Assembly (NCBI GenBank): GCA_011947345.1
Contig: JAAVTG010000145.1
Coordinates: 1-55,836 of the forward strand
Source: Phytophthora quininea
Taxonomy: Eukaryota > Oomycota > Peronosporomycetes > Peronosporales > Peronosporaceae
Direction of reading: 5' to 3'
Length of the DNA: 55,836 bases
The first letter of the stretch is position 1; each line of letters starts with the position of its first letter. Shown here piece after piece: positions 33,207-44,493 of this stretch. The notes under the pieces were generated by a model, which had not been told where the DNA came from, searched no databases, and saw only the letters and a list, made by a program, of their open reading frames with translations. The position numbers and the translations under genes are program-made.

Positions 33207-35899
33207 TTATCCAGAATGGCTGGCCTTTGTGAAGTCCATGGCAGCACGTCGGGTTTCGTCAATTAATTTCTCTACAGACGATAGAGCACGCTGCCAAAAC
33301 ACACTCGAGGAGGTAAACACACATAGTTAGCCGTAAGGCGCGAGATCATTTGACCACTTACCTTTGCTACAGCACACTTCAACTTCAAACAATACTGTGA
33401 CAGCGCATCAAGGCTCTCCTGGAATGCGATGTCGTTCATGGAATGCTGAATCTCTTTCAATTCAGGGTCGTCAGAGCTGAACAACTTGTTCATCGCCAAA
33501 AACAACGCCGAGTCCGAGTGTCCTCGCTCTGTGTACGACGTCTCTAGTTTTGTTAGCGCATCTTTAAACTTCGACGACCAGAGTCGTACGGCTCCGCTAG
33601 TAGCTCCACCCGTGTCTTGGGTTTGTACACTCTGGCGAATTTCTTCGACAGACTCTTTCAACTCATTTGCTTTGGCTCGAAGATTTTCAACGCGGGTCAG
33701 GTGCAGAGAGAACGCGCGACTTGCCACTTCCCTGGTTTTCGTGCGGTTTCTGTTTGAATTCCCTTTGCATCTGTGACTTCCTTGCAAATGGTTTGCAGTT
33801 GCTCGTTCGTAGGCTCCTTCAAAAGTCAGCGGCAAAACGTGAGCAAACACGCATTCGCAACAAAAGCAATAACGCTTACCACTTCAAAACGGAACAAATC
33901 TTTCGTAGGCAAAATCTCCAAGCATGTTGACGATCTGAACAATCCCAGCTCGAAGTTGCGGGTCGTTTGCGTCAACCTTTCGAACGAGTGAACGCATGAC
34001 TTCTTCAAGTAGTACTTGCAAATGTTCTCTTTCAGAATCGCGGAAGTCTTGCAGATCAATCACTCTGCTGGTCCAAGTCGCGAATAAAGGTTGTTTATTC
34101 TGCAGGAGGTCTTGAACGACATCCATAAGGATGTCTTCAGAGCTACGAAATGTGTGATCTACACCCGTTTCAGCTATCACTTCTGTTTGAGTTTCTCGTT
34201 GAGAGGATGGGATTCTTGAATCATCAGCGCTATCATCCGGCGTACTAGCGTATAGTTCCAGCTCTGTGTCGTTATTCGAGTCGTCTTCGATGTTGCAAAT
34301 GAAGTTATTTGTTGTGTCGGTCTTTCGTCGTTTTGTACGCGGCACATTATTTTGCCGACTCTGCCTGTTTGGTGATGGCACAGGCGCAGTGGTTTGCGGA
34401 TTAGTAACTACCTGTCGGCGACGATCAGAATACTGAGCACGAGTTGTGGCAGACGACATCGGTGGCCTTCGCGCACCAACTTGGCGAAGTGGCAATGATG
34501 ATGATCTTGAGACTTCAACATCAGGAACGTCTTCTACCACCACTGGACGTGTACTCCTTTCATGGCCACCAAGAACCACACTCGTCTCAGCAGGTATTCT
34601 CTTGCCATAATGCACATGCTTCGGGTCGTTCATCCAATCTTGCTGCCTCAAGTTAAAGGCGTCCGCATCCCTCTTGTACAACCTGTACGCCTGACAAAAC
34701 GTTTTGCCTCGTACTTTCGGATTCCACCTCTACAAACACAAGTAGCAAGACCGGTAAAACAATTACCATCAGGTATTTAACTCGTCGCAAGCCACGTAAT
34801 GCTAAATCCTTTGCGAATTGAGTGCGCCGGCTAATCTCGTCAATTTCCCGTTGGGTCCTTCGTCCATGCGACTTCACTTCGGTCACACGAACTCCAACCA
34901 CAGTTCCTGGTGGCAGTGAATTTAGCCTCTCCAGCGTGCGCTTCATCCAAGGAATGCCTTCTGAGCGCTGAAACCAGTCATGATCAAAGTCCGACAATTC
35001 GAGAATATCGTCTTCTCTTAGTCCTGCACGCCACGCAGGACCATTTTCAGCCACACTCGTCACGTGCCAGGAGCCATTATTGTAGCGCTTGTCGTCGTAA
35101 GCGACAGCAATCCGAGGGTGGGTTCTGCCGAACTCCACCGATACATGACAAGCTGGAATATGGTTAGCTTAGCCCACGAAATAAGTAGTAACTGAAGTAT
35201 ATGAAGACTCACCCAAAGCGACTTGTCATCTACTGGAAAATGTTGTTCACTAATTGTTTCTCCATCAAACTCGAGGATGTAGCGAGCAAGGTCCTTGCAG
35301 ATCTGAGCACAATGCGCGGGATCCTTTTGAGACTGCTGCTGACTGTCCTCAGCTAGAGATTTCTGCTCATAAGACGTTAGTTTTGCTCACAAAAGCTTTA
35401 AAGCCGCTGGCAGTCTTACCTTTTTCGTATGATGGCTTCGAATCGGGCTTTACACGAAGTTGGAATTGGCTTTGTCTTGGTGGCTCGGATACGAACGACA
35501 GAGCGAGGGTGGACCATTTTCAGTTTGTCAAGGGTTCTCTCACTCCAGCGATAGATTGGAGATGGATCGGCAGATTCTGTGAGGATGGAATAACTCTTGA
35601 GGACGTCTCCACATTCCATGCCTGCGGTGGCTGCGGATCCTTGTGGGTCAACTAAATTGGCCACATAGGTGAGTCTGGAGTTCCCGTCGCTTTTTCATCG
35701 ACTTGCAGCCCCATCCAACCGCAGTTCTCGACCCTGCTTGTATGACTCAGGAAAAGCTGCAGCAACATATTAGAATACTTTTCAAGAGGGCTGTCGTCTT
35801 GTTCTGCACGAAGCGCACCGTCATCGTCGTTGCAGGCATCTTTTCACTGTTTCCTGAGGCGTCTACTCGTGCGATGAAAGATCTCGTCGAGATATCCAT
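33207..35899 (-). CDS. PDZ-domain protein, seven exons
   Basis: Exons (5' to 3' on -): 35779-35899, 35420-35733, 35213-35362, 34767-35152, 33880-34729, 33362-33816, 33207-33290. Two PDZ-like domains are visible: GWMGLQVDEK...LTYVANLVDPQG, then GMECGDVLKS; and HVTSVAENGPAWRAGLREDD. Then come RWNPKVRGKTFCQAYRLYKR, a long Ser/Arg/Asn-rich disordered part and a helical C-terminus (LETSYTERGHSDSALFLAMN; RALSSVEKLIDETRRAAM). PDZ domains bind C-terminal peptides, so a scaffold role is inferred. Several junctions are one base short (35779-35782, 35691-35695, 35421-35425, 35212-35214, 33736-33739), all in homopolymers. Start MDISTRSF is the only ATG giving a continuous first exon. Divergent from the ABCC gene, 221 bp between starts. 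Confidence 0.7.
34730..34766 (-). other. Very short (37-bp) intron in the PDZ gene
   Basis: GTAATTG...TTTGTAG between KYLM and RWNPKVRGK. Removing it restores the frame into the long downstream exon; retaining it gives a hydrophobic run and an early stop. Confidence 0.5.
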
Positions 35900-36120
35900 C
35901 AGCCGGACACTTCAGTATGGAGCTTGTGGGCTCGTGCAGAAGGAACTCGACCGAAGCGGTTATCAAGCATGGTACTTGCATGATCCTCCGACCCCCGTCA
36001 ACTTGTATGACGGCGATCTGCGATGGCGCAGAGCCTTCTCAACGGTCCGCTTTGGACCGATCCAAGACTCAACTCAGCGCAGTAGGCAATTGAACCTCGA
36101 GGGTGCACGTGTCAATCACC

Positions 36121-39100
36121 ATGTCTAGCAAGCTGCAGACCGACAAGAATCAGAGCTGCTACGGCACATTCAACACTGAGGATACGAACCACCACCAAGC
36201 TTCTGCTGCTGCTGCTCCCTCCTTCTGGTCGAAACTTTTCTTTCCGCAAGCCATCCCGTTGATGGAGCTCGGCAACACTCGGCAGCTCAACGAAGCCGAT
36301 TTATTTCAACTCGACAGAGAGACCCATTCAGCTGTAGCGTTCCAAGACTTTTTACAGCACTATGAACGACACAACAAGTCGGTCGTGAAGACAATCGTGG
36401 CTGCCTATGGCAGACAATTCCTGTTGGGAGGGGTCTGCATGCTCGTGTCGACTGGTAGCAGCGTGTTCGCCCCAGCAGTGTTGCATCACATGATCACAGC
36501 TTTTGGTGAGCCTGAGATCGACCTGTTCGACCTCAGCCTTTGGCTCGGAGTCTTCTTCGCCTTAAAACTCGTGAACGCCGTGGTCATGGCCCACAGTCGC
36601 TACGATCTGGAGGTTGTTGCGACGCGGATGGCAGTGGCATTGAAGGCGCTGCTGTTTCGGAAGGCTATGTGTCGCAGTATTCAAAGCAAAGACGACACTA
36701 AAGTCGTGGACATCTCGAACCTCTTCTCGTCCGACATCGACAACATACTGTGGGCAGCTTTCGATGTCAACATGCTGTGGGTCACACCCATCCAGATCAT
36801 CGTAGTCGTTTACATGCTCCACTACGTGATCGACGTTGCTGCATTTGCTGGTCTCGCAGTCATCACAGTTTTCATGCTCGCCAGTTTTGGCATCGCCAAA
36901 CTTTCAGGCAACGAATATGATAATGTCATGAAGTACAAGGACGACCGCATGAAGACCACCAAGGAAATGTTTGGCGCCATCCAGATCATCAAGTTGAACG
37001 CTTGGGAGAACAAATTTGCAGACAAAATCATCAGGCTGCGTGCTACAGAATTGTCAGCCTTGAAGAGGTTCATTTATCTGACGTCAGCCAACACCTTCAC
37101 ACTGTGGGCATCTCCGTTGTTGGTCTCGACCGTGTCGTTCGCGGTGTATTCGATTGTCATGGAGCAAGGGCTCACAGCTGCCAAAGTGTTCACTGCGATC
37201 GCTCTCTTCAACGCCATCCGAGACCCACTGCGAGACCTACCTTCTGTAATCCAAGAGTGCATCCAGGCCAAGATCTCTCTTAACCGCTTCTCCGACTACA
37301 TGTCCGTGGCTGAGCTTGACTCGAAAAATGTGGTTCGAAATGACCCCACACAGCCGAGTGATGTGATGGTATTGATTGACAATGGAGCGTTTGGTTGGAA
37401 TGATACACTGCTGCTAAACAACATCAATCTCACTGTGAAGAAAGGTGATTTTGTGGTTGTCCATGGAGTCGTCGGGAGTGGCAAGTCATCGGTGTGTTCG
37501 GCGCTTCTTGGTGAGATGAAGAAGTTGTCGGGCAGCGTCTTTGTTTGAGGCCGCATTAGTTACTACTCACAGCAGACGTGGATCCAGAACCTCACCATTC
37601 GTGAGAACATTTTATTCGGTTTTCCATATGACAAGGAAAAGTATCTATGTGTAGTTAAAGCCTGTGGACTGCTGCCGGACTTGAAGAAGTTTCCTGGAGG
37701 AGATTCCACCGAAATCGGACAGAAAGGAATCAATTTGTCTGGAGGACAAAAGGCTCGCGTTTGTTTGGCTCGCGCGTGCTACTCAGACGCAGACATTTTC
37801 CTGTTGGACTCGCCGTTGGCCGCAGTTGATGCGGTTGTGCAGAGCCAAATTTTCCGAGACTGCGTTTGCAATCTTCTGGCGGACAAGACGGTGGTGCTAG
37901 TGACCCACTCCGCTGACATTATTGCTAGTGAGGTTGCCAACATTAAGGTTTTGGTGGAAGACGGTCAGCTGAAGATCACAAGACAAGAAATTCGTCAACC
38001 TAGACGTTCATTCATCCCCGATCTACCTGTGGAGGACCCCATGAAAAAATAATTGACGAGATGACTGATAAAAACGTTGGCCGCCTTGTGGACGATGAGG
38101 AACGACACGAAGGTCGAGTGTCCGGACAAGTGTTCTTACGCTACTTTAACTCTCTCGGTGGTATTAAAGTTTGTGTCTTCCTTCTGGTGGTGCAAACATT
38201 TTGGCAAGTGTTCCAGATCGGCAGTGACCTGTGGCTCAGTCACTGGACAAGTAAAATAGATGGGTCCTACATCCAAGACGAGACCGTGTACAACATGAAG
38301 GTTTACTCGTGCCTGGGAGCTGGAGCGGCATTCATGGTTTTACTTCGGTCGGTAGTGATTGCGACGGCCGGACTCCGTGCATCACGGAACCTCTTTAGCA
38401 GCATGACAACGTCGCTACTGCGGTCCCCACTTCGCTTCTTCGACACGAATCCAATCGGCCGCATCATGAATCGCTATGGCGACGACATGTCCGTAGTCGA
38501 CTCCAACATCCCGTCCATATTCGGAGCATTTCTTGGTCTGCTTTTCGTCACGGTGTTCCAGCTTGCCACGGCCGTTTACATGATGAATTTCTTGGGAGTC
38601 TTGATCATCCCGCTCGTCTGGGTGTATGTCAAAACCACAAACCTTTACGTCGATCCGTCGCGAGAAATGGCTCGACTGTGGAAAGTTTCCTCGTCTCCGA
38701 TCCTCAGCCACGTTGCCGAGTCGGAAGATGGTGTGGTTGTGATCCGGTCGTTTGGTGAAGAAGCGGTGGCTCGAATGATCAACGAGAACTTCGTCCGCAA
38801 CGATTTGAACAGAAGATGCTGGATCGCGGAAGTGACAACGCAGCAATGGCTCAAACTCCAGATGCAGCTTATCGGCTGTGCGGTCGTTTTCCTTGCCGTG
38901 TGGGGGCTCGTATATCTAAGAGACTTCTTGTCTCCAGGCATGGCTGCACTGGTATTCGTCTACGTTCTCAGTGTTGACAGTACTCTGTCGAGTCTTGGTC
39001 AGGAGTGGGCGTGGATGGAGATTGAAATGGTGAGTCCTGAGCGCATTCTCGAGTACGCATCGCTTCCAGCAGAAGAAGCTCGACGAACGCTGATCGTCGA

Positions 39101-39881
39101 GCCTGACGCTTCTTGGCCTCGTACTTCTGCCATCCAATTCCAAAACGTCGTCTTCAACTACAAGCAGGGTGGAGCACCAGTGCTCAAAGGTCTGTCCTTC
39201 AGCATCAACAACAGCGAGAAGATTGGCATTGTCGGTCGTACCGGAGCCGGTAAATCGAGTTTGACCATGGCACTGTTCCGTATGAATGAGCTGTTAGCTG
39301 GCAAAATTGTGATCGACGGTGTGGACATTGCGTCGATGCCATTGCGGACGCTCCGATCCAACTTGTCCATCATCCCTCAGTCTCCGGTGCTGTTCAAAGG
39401 ACCATTGCGAGGCTACATGGACCCGTTTGACGAGTACAGTGATGTCGACATTTGGTCGATGTTGGAGAAGGTTGGCATAAAGGAGCAGGTCTCAGCTCTG
39501 GAGAACCAGTTGATGTACGAACTAACTGAGAACGGCGAGAACTTCAGTGTGGGCGAGCGACAAATGTTGTGCATGGCTCGAGCGTTGCTGACGAGGAGTC
39601 GAATCGTGGTCATGGACGAAGCCACGGCCTCGATTGACCTCGCGACGGAGAAGAAGCTGCAGCAGGTGGTCACCCGAGAGTTCCGAGCCGCCACGGTGCT
39701 GACGATCGCTCATCGGCTGGAAACGGTGCTAGACTCGGACCGCATCCTGGTGCTAAGCGACGGTCGAGTGGTGGAGTTCGACACGCCTCGGAATCTGGTG
39801 AAGGATACGAACGGTGTGTTCTACGAACTGGCAAAGGAAGGAGGATATCTCGACAGACTGCACGAGGCACCCGCCAAATGA
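36121..39881 (+). CDS. ABCC/MRP-subfamily ABC exporter with an in-frame TGA and one frameshift
   Basis: About 1,253 residues, no introns. TMD1 lies at residues about 85-390. NBD1 has Walker A GVVGSGKSS (about 447), signature LSGGQKAR (about 539) and Walker B FLLDSPLAAVDA, with Ser instead of the catalytic Glu, as in degenerate NBD1 sites of the family. TMD2 follows, and NBD2 has Walker A GRTGAGKSS (about 1038), signature SVGERQML and MDEATASID. Family members export glutathione conjugates and other organic anions. The codon at 37546-37548 is TGA, with conserved sequence continuing in the same frame (GRISYYSQQTWIQN); an Arg codon CGA would fit. At 38044-38049 (A6) one A is missing before IIDEMTDKNVG. 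The TGA is either a real nonsense mutation or a base error. Confidence 0.88.
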
Positions 39882-40205
39882 CCACCATCAATTCGTCGAC
39901 GGCGGCAACGTCAACGATCCAAAGCCGCGCAGTCAACAAACACGTCGGTCGAGTAAACGATGAACCACCCGAAAAATAGTTGACGTGTCGGTCAAGGCAA
40001 CTTCAAGACGACGAAAAGCGATGGTAAATAAACTCCTCCTTCGCTGCTATTATTTGGAAGCTCCTTCAATCTCTTCAGTAGGAATCGACGGTGCGATCGT
40101 AATGAGCAGACCAGAGCAAGCGCCGATACAACTTGCATCTTCACCGCATTCCCGAAGCACAACCAAAGTGTTGACGTCAAATGAAAACCAGGTCACATAA
40201 ATATG

Positions 40206-40304
40206 GAATCGGTGGCAAGTACCGGATGTCTTACGTGTTTAGTTACTCTAGTCCATGTTAGCGTAACTAAACACGTAAATCAACTCAGTACTTGTCACCG
40301 ATTC
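40206..40304. repeat. Foldback/MITE-like inverted repeat
   Basis: Arms 40206-40246 and 40263-40304: the inner 16 bp (ttacgtgtttagttac) are perfectly complementary, and the outer part (gaatcggtggcaagtac / gtacttgtcaccgattc) nearly so, around a 16-nt spacer. About 42-bp stem in total, ending 68 bp before the acyl-CoA oxidase ATG. No target-site duplication is evident. Confidence 0.75.
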
Positions 40305-40372
40305 TACGTCAACCTCCGTCTCCAACGTACGTCAGTCTTCAATTTGCCATCGTTAGCACCACCTCCCTCTCC

Positions 40373-42357
40373 ATGGAGCTCAAGGACCTGGCCCCGCGGC
40401 TGGTGAAAGCCGAACGTGCCAATGGTGACATCGACCCGACCGTGCTGACTAACATCCTACGTGGCGGCAAAGCTGCCAACGACCGACGCAAGGAGCTGCT
40501 GCAAGTGATCGAACGCCACCCGGTGCTGTCGGACCGTGACATGATGTACCGCAACCACGACGAGCGCTACAACTTCGGTATCAAGAAGGCCTTCCACTAC
40601 ATCAAACTACTGCAGGATGGAGGCTACACGGACCCAGTGGACCAGCAGATCCTGTACGAAGCCATGGCGGAGCCCACAGCCATTGAGGTGCACCGGACCA
40701 TGTTCACTCCCACGCTGGAGAACCAGGGGACGACCAACAACGAGCCAAGTGGTTGCCACTCGCCAAGAACTTCCAGATCTTAGGAGCTTATGCTCAGACG
40801 GAGCTGGGCCACGGTTCCAACGTGCAAGGAATTGAGACGGTGGCGACGTACGACAAGGCCACGCAAGAGTTCATCATTGACTCGCCCACTCTGACCAGCA
40901 GGAAGTGGTGGCCTGGAGGACTGGGCAAGACGGCCAACCATGCCATGGTGCACGCGAGGCTGTTCCTGGACGGGAAGGACGTTGGCGTACAAGCCTTCTT
41001 GGTGCAGATCCGGTCGTTGAAAGACCACGAGCCTGTGCCTGGCGTGGAGGTGGGGGACATCGGCCCCAAGGTCGGCTTCCAGCCCATCGACAACGGCTAC
41101 TGCGCCTTCCACAAGGTCCGCATTCCGAGAGAGAACATGATGATGCGCTACGCCAAAGTGCTGCCTGATGGGACGTTCGTCAAGCCCCAGAGTGACAAGT
41201 TGGTGTACTTGACCATGGTGCAGATCCGAGCCTACTTGATCCGTTCACTCGGACAGGGCATGGGGATGGCCACTGCTATCACGACGCGCTTCAGTGCTGC
41301 TCGTGTGCAAGGTCGCAAGGCTCCGGGTGCTGCCAAGGGAGAGTTCCAAGTGCTGGACTACCAGAACCAGCAGCACGTGCTGTTCCCATACATTGCCATC
41401 TCGTACGCCGGCCACTTTGCAGGCACCAATCTGGTTGCCATGCACGACTCGGCTCTGGAGATCGTCAAAAGCGGAGACCCGTCATTCGGTGCCAAACTGG
41501 CAGATCTGCATGCCGTGTGCTCGGGACTCAAGGCCTGGTTGGCGAACCACGTGAGTGACGGCATCGAGAACTGCCGTCGTCTCTGTGGTGGTCACGGATT
41601 TACGCAGTCCAGCAACCTCGGTCACTTGTTTGCTGAGCACGTGGGTGCTTGCACTTACGAGGGAACCTTCGACGTGCTTGTCAACCAGCACGGTCGCTAC
41701 TTGTTGAAGGCGCTTCACAACGGAAAGCACTTGCCGGGCAGCCCCACGGCTTTCTTGGCCAACGCCAAGCACCACGCTAACCCGAGTCAACGCTGCAAGG
41801 CTCAGAGTCCGGCGGACTTTGCCGACCTGCAATTGTTGCTGGAAGCTTTCCGTGTCCGTGCGTCTCGCTGCATTCTGGCACTTGCTGCTGACATGAAGGC
41901 TAACAAGAACGACGCCAACGCCTGCATGGTGCAGATCACGCGCGTTTCGACTGCACACTCTGAGCTGATGCTGTTGGAGTCGTTCGTCGACGGTCTCAAG
42001 GCCATTCCTGCCGGCAACGAGCGTGTGGCAGTCACTCACCTGTGTGAACTCTTCGGTGCGTGGTTGATCACCAAGACTCTGGGCGACTTCCGTGAGGACG
42101 AGTACCTGTCTTCGAAGCAGGCTGCGATGGTGCGCCGCCAGGTCGTGAATCTGCTGCCTGTCGTCCGCAAGAACTGCGTGCTGCTCACGGACGCTTGGGA
42201 CTTTACGGACTTTGAGCTCAACTCGACGATCGGCCGCTACGACGGCGACATCTACCGTGCTCTGGTGCGTCGTGCTGCTGATGAGCCGCTGAACAAGACG
42301 CAGGTGCCAGAGTGCTACGAGGCGTACCTCAAACCGCTGTTGAAAGCCACGCTGTAG
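40373..42357 (+). CDS. Acyl-CoA oxidase (peroxisomal type)
   Basis: Catalyses the first, FAD-dependent, H2O2-producing step of peroxisomal fatty-acid beta-oxidation. About 661 residues, the usual family length. Visible: the N-terminal helical domain (MELKDLAPRLVKAERANGD), the acyl-CoA dehydrogenase core AYAQTELGHGSNVQGIET, the substrate loop RKWWPGGLGKTANHA, CGGHGFTQSSNLGHLFAEHV, and the C-terminal ACOX domain. The protein ends ...LLKATL, with no canonical SKL-type PTS1, so peroxisomal import would need another signal or partner. The frame changes at 40726-40729 (G4), where QGDDQQRAKWLPLAKNF rejoins the halves. Confidence 0.92.
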
Positions 42358-42450
42358 TCGAATGAGGCGTGGTGATAAAGCAAAACAAAATACGAGCACA
42401 ATTGCAACTGTGTAGCGTGTTGGTTCTTGTCTGCGACGTAGAGTAGTTAT

Positions 42451-44286
42451 CTACAGTCGTCGGAGCTTGTGGGGTTTGCCAAAGTGGTCCTCGAACCACA
42501 GACTGATCTCGACCCCATGGCCGGCCTGGACCGATACAGCGTAGACGTCGGGGTTGTTGCAGTAGTTCGAGTGCGTTCGGATAAACTGCAGCAGACCAAT
42601 ACTGCCTGCTCTAGCGGCGTCGATTTCACAGCCAGGGTAGAGCGGTTGATCAGCTTCGAAGAAGAGCCACTTGACAACGTCTAGCTGGCCACCCATGACT
42701 GCTGTTCGGATAACACTGCGGGGTATTGGAGCTTGACACTGAGCGGCCAATAGCTTCAGCACGGGGAGGTGGCCGTTTGCATCTGCAGCACGTAACATCG
42801 CGTCGACTCCCTGCAACGTACTCTGCAGTTCAAAGATGCACGTCACCATGTCGAGGTTACCTTTCCTGCAGCGAGCACCAGCGTATCCGGTTGCATTTAG
42901 TCGGATAAAGCTCAGCCACTTGACGACGTCAACGTGGCCATTTTCCACTGCATAGTGCATGGCATTCTCAGTACAGCCTTCCTGGCGATTTTTATGTAGA
43001 AACTCGAACACTTTGAGGTGTCCACCAGCTGCAGCAAGATCCATCGCACCTGATGAGCACCCGCCTTCATTCTCATGCAACCACTTGATCATTTCAGGAA
43101 GCCGCCACAAGCTGCCTCGTCAATATTTCCCTTGCCAGTGCGTTCCCTCTTGGTGAGCGAAAAGCCACTTGAGACCTTCCAAGTGATTGTGCTCGATAGC
43201 ATTTTTGAAGGCTTGCTCGCTAAAGCCCTCGGTGCGGTTAGAGTGCAGCCACTGCAACACGTGCAAATGGCCTGATGAGGCCGCCCAGTCCATAGCAGCT
43301 TTGGTGCATCCTTCCTTTCGGTTCTGGTTGAGCCATTGCACGACCTCCAAGTGACCATGCATTGCTGCTAGGTCCATGGCTAGACTCATGCAGTCTTCTT
43401 GGTTGGTATCTAGCCACTGGACTATCTCCAAATGGCCCTGTCTGGCAGCATTGTCCGTGGTCGAGGTTGAAAACCATGGCCCGTGGTTCGTGTGCAACCA
43501 TCGCAAAAGTTTTAGGTCTCCACGCGCAGCAACTTGGTCGGGCAAAGTGTCCCTCTGAGTCAGCAGATTCATCCGGTGAAGCCACTGCAACGTCGGCAAG
43601 TGTTTGCGATCACTAAGGCTGAAGACCGAGACAGCGCAGTGACTATCTCTGGTTTTGCCGTACCAGATCGGATGCAGGAATTTCGCGACCTCAAGATGTC
43701 CGTTCGAGCCAGCAGCTTCCAGAGCTCTCCCAACAGAAGCTTTCTCCCAGCGAGTATGCTTGATGATCCACTTGATCTGATTGAGGTGGCCTTCTCTGGC
43801 AGCGTTAGCCGCACGTGAATTCTGGAAACGTCTTGACTATCCACTGTACCACGTCGTTAGAGCCTTTTCTTGATGCAGCCCGAAGGTTTTCTGCTTGTCG
43901 TCGGCGATCCGCTTTTGATTATGCGCATAGAGCAACTTCAGCACGGCCAGGCTGCCCATATAGACGATAGCGCTTGCTGCGTGCGAGTCCAAAGCGCCAG
44001 GATATCGCTCATACAGCTGCTGTATCGCCTTGAAGGAGCCTTCATCTTCAATCGGCAACTTGGATGGAACTAAGTGCATCGCCAACCGATGCTGCTGCAG
44101 CTTCTCATAGTAGTTTCTGCTCGAACTTTGATCTAAAGCACGAAGCGCAATGGCAAACAGGCGCAAGCTGCCCATGTCAACAGCTCTCACCAATGCACAG
44201 TCTGGAGCCAAGAAACCAGTGACGAAGTGAAGCAGCACTCCGGCGCAATACCTCCCATACACAACACGCACAGGCTTCACTATCAT
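42451..44286 (-). pseudogene. Ankyrin-repeat protein, disrupted
   Basis: Typical oomycete ankyrin protein of 27-33-residue units with the pattern DLAAxxGHLEVVQWLNxNRxEGCT. The N-terminal part (MIVKPVRVVYGRYCAG, provisional start 44286) leads through AENLRAASRKGSNDVVQWIV and AANAAREGHLNQIKWIIK to the repeats and a C-terminus SLWFEDHFGKPHKLRRL at 42451. The frame is broken at about 43890, 43815, 43130 (TGA at 43120) and 43093. Two of these need an inserted base or two deleted bases, unlike the simple one-base losses elsewhere, so real decay is more likely here. Ankyrin repeats mediate protein-protein contacts; partner unknown. Confidence 0.7.
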
Positions 44287-44493
44287 CCTTGCTTCGACAT
44301 CGATGCTTAGTGCGGAGGTGCGTTGGACGTGTACTGATGGCAAGATGTGCAGCGACCAATTAGCCTCTCCGCTCTCGGATGTAAACGGAGAAAAACTTCT
44401 CAACCCGGCTTTCGAGTGAGGTGTCAGGGGGGAACTTAGACAGGCCACCGCAATCGCGCCCCATAGTAAAACAGAGGCTTCTGTGGCGGAACC

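Noticed and set aside
34653..35138. Transmembrane segment (VKYLMVIVLPVLLLVFVEVE) in the PDZ protein
   Set aside because: Most of it is better read as a 37-bp intron, since removal leads into the long conserved downstream exon.
41482..42399. 305-codon minus-strand frame
   Set aside because: Antisense of acyl-CoA oxidase.
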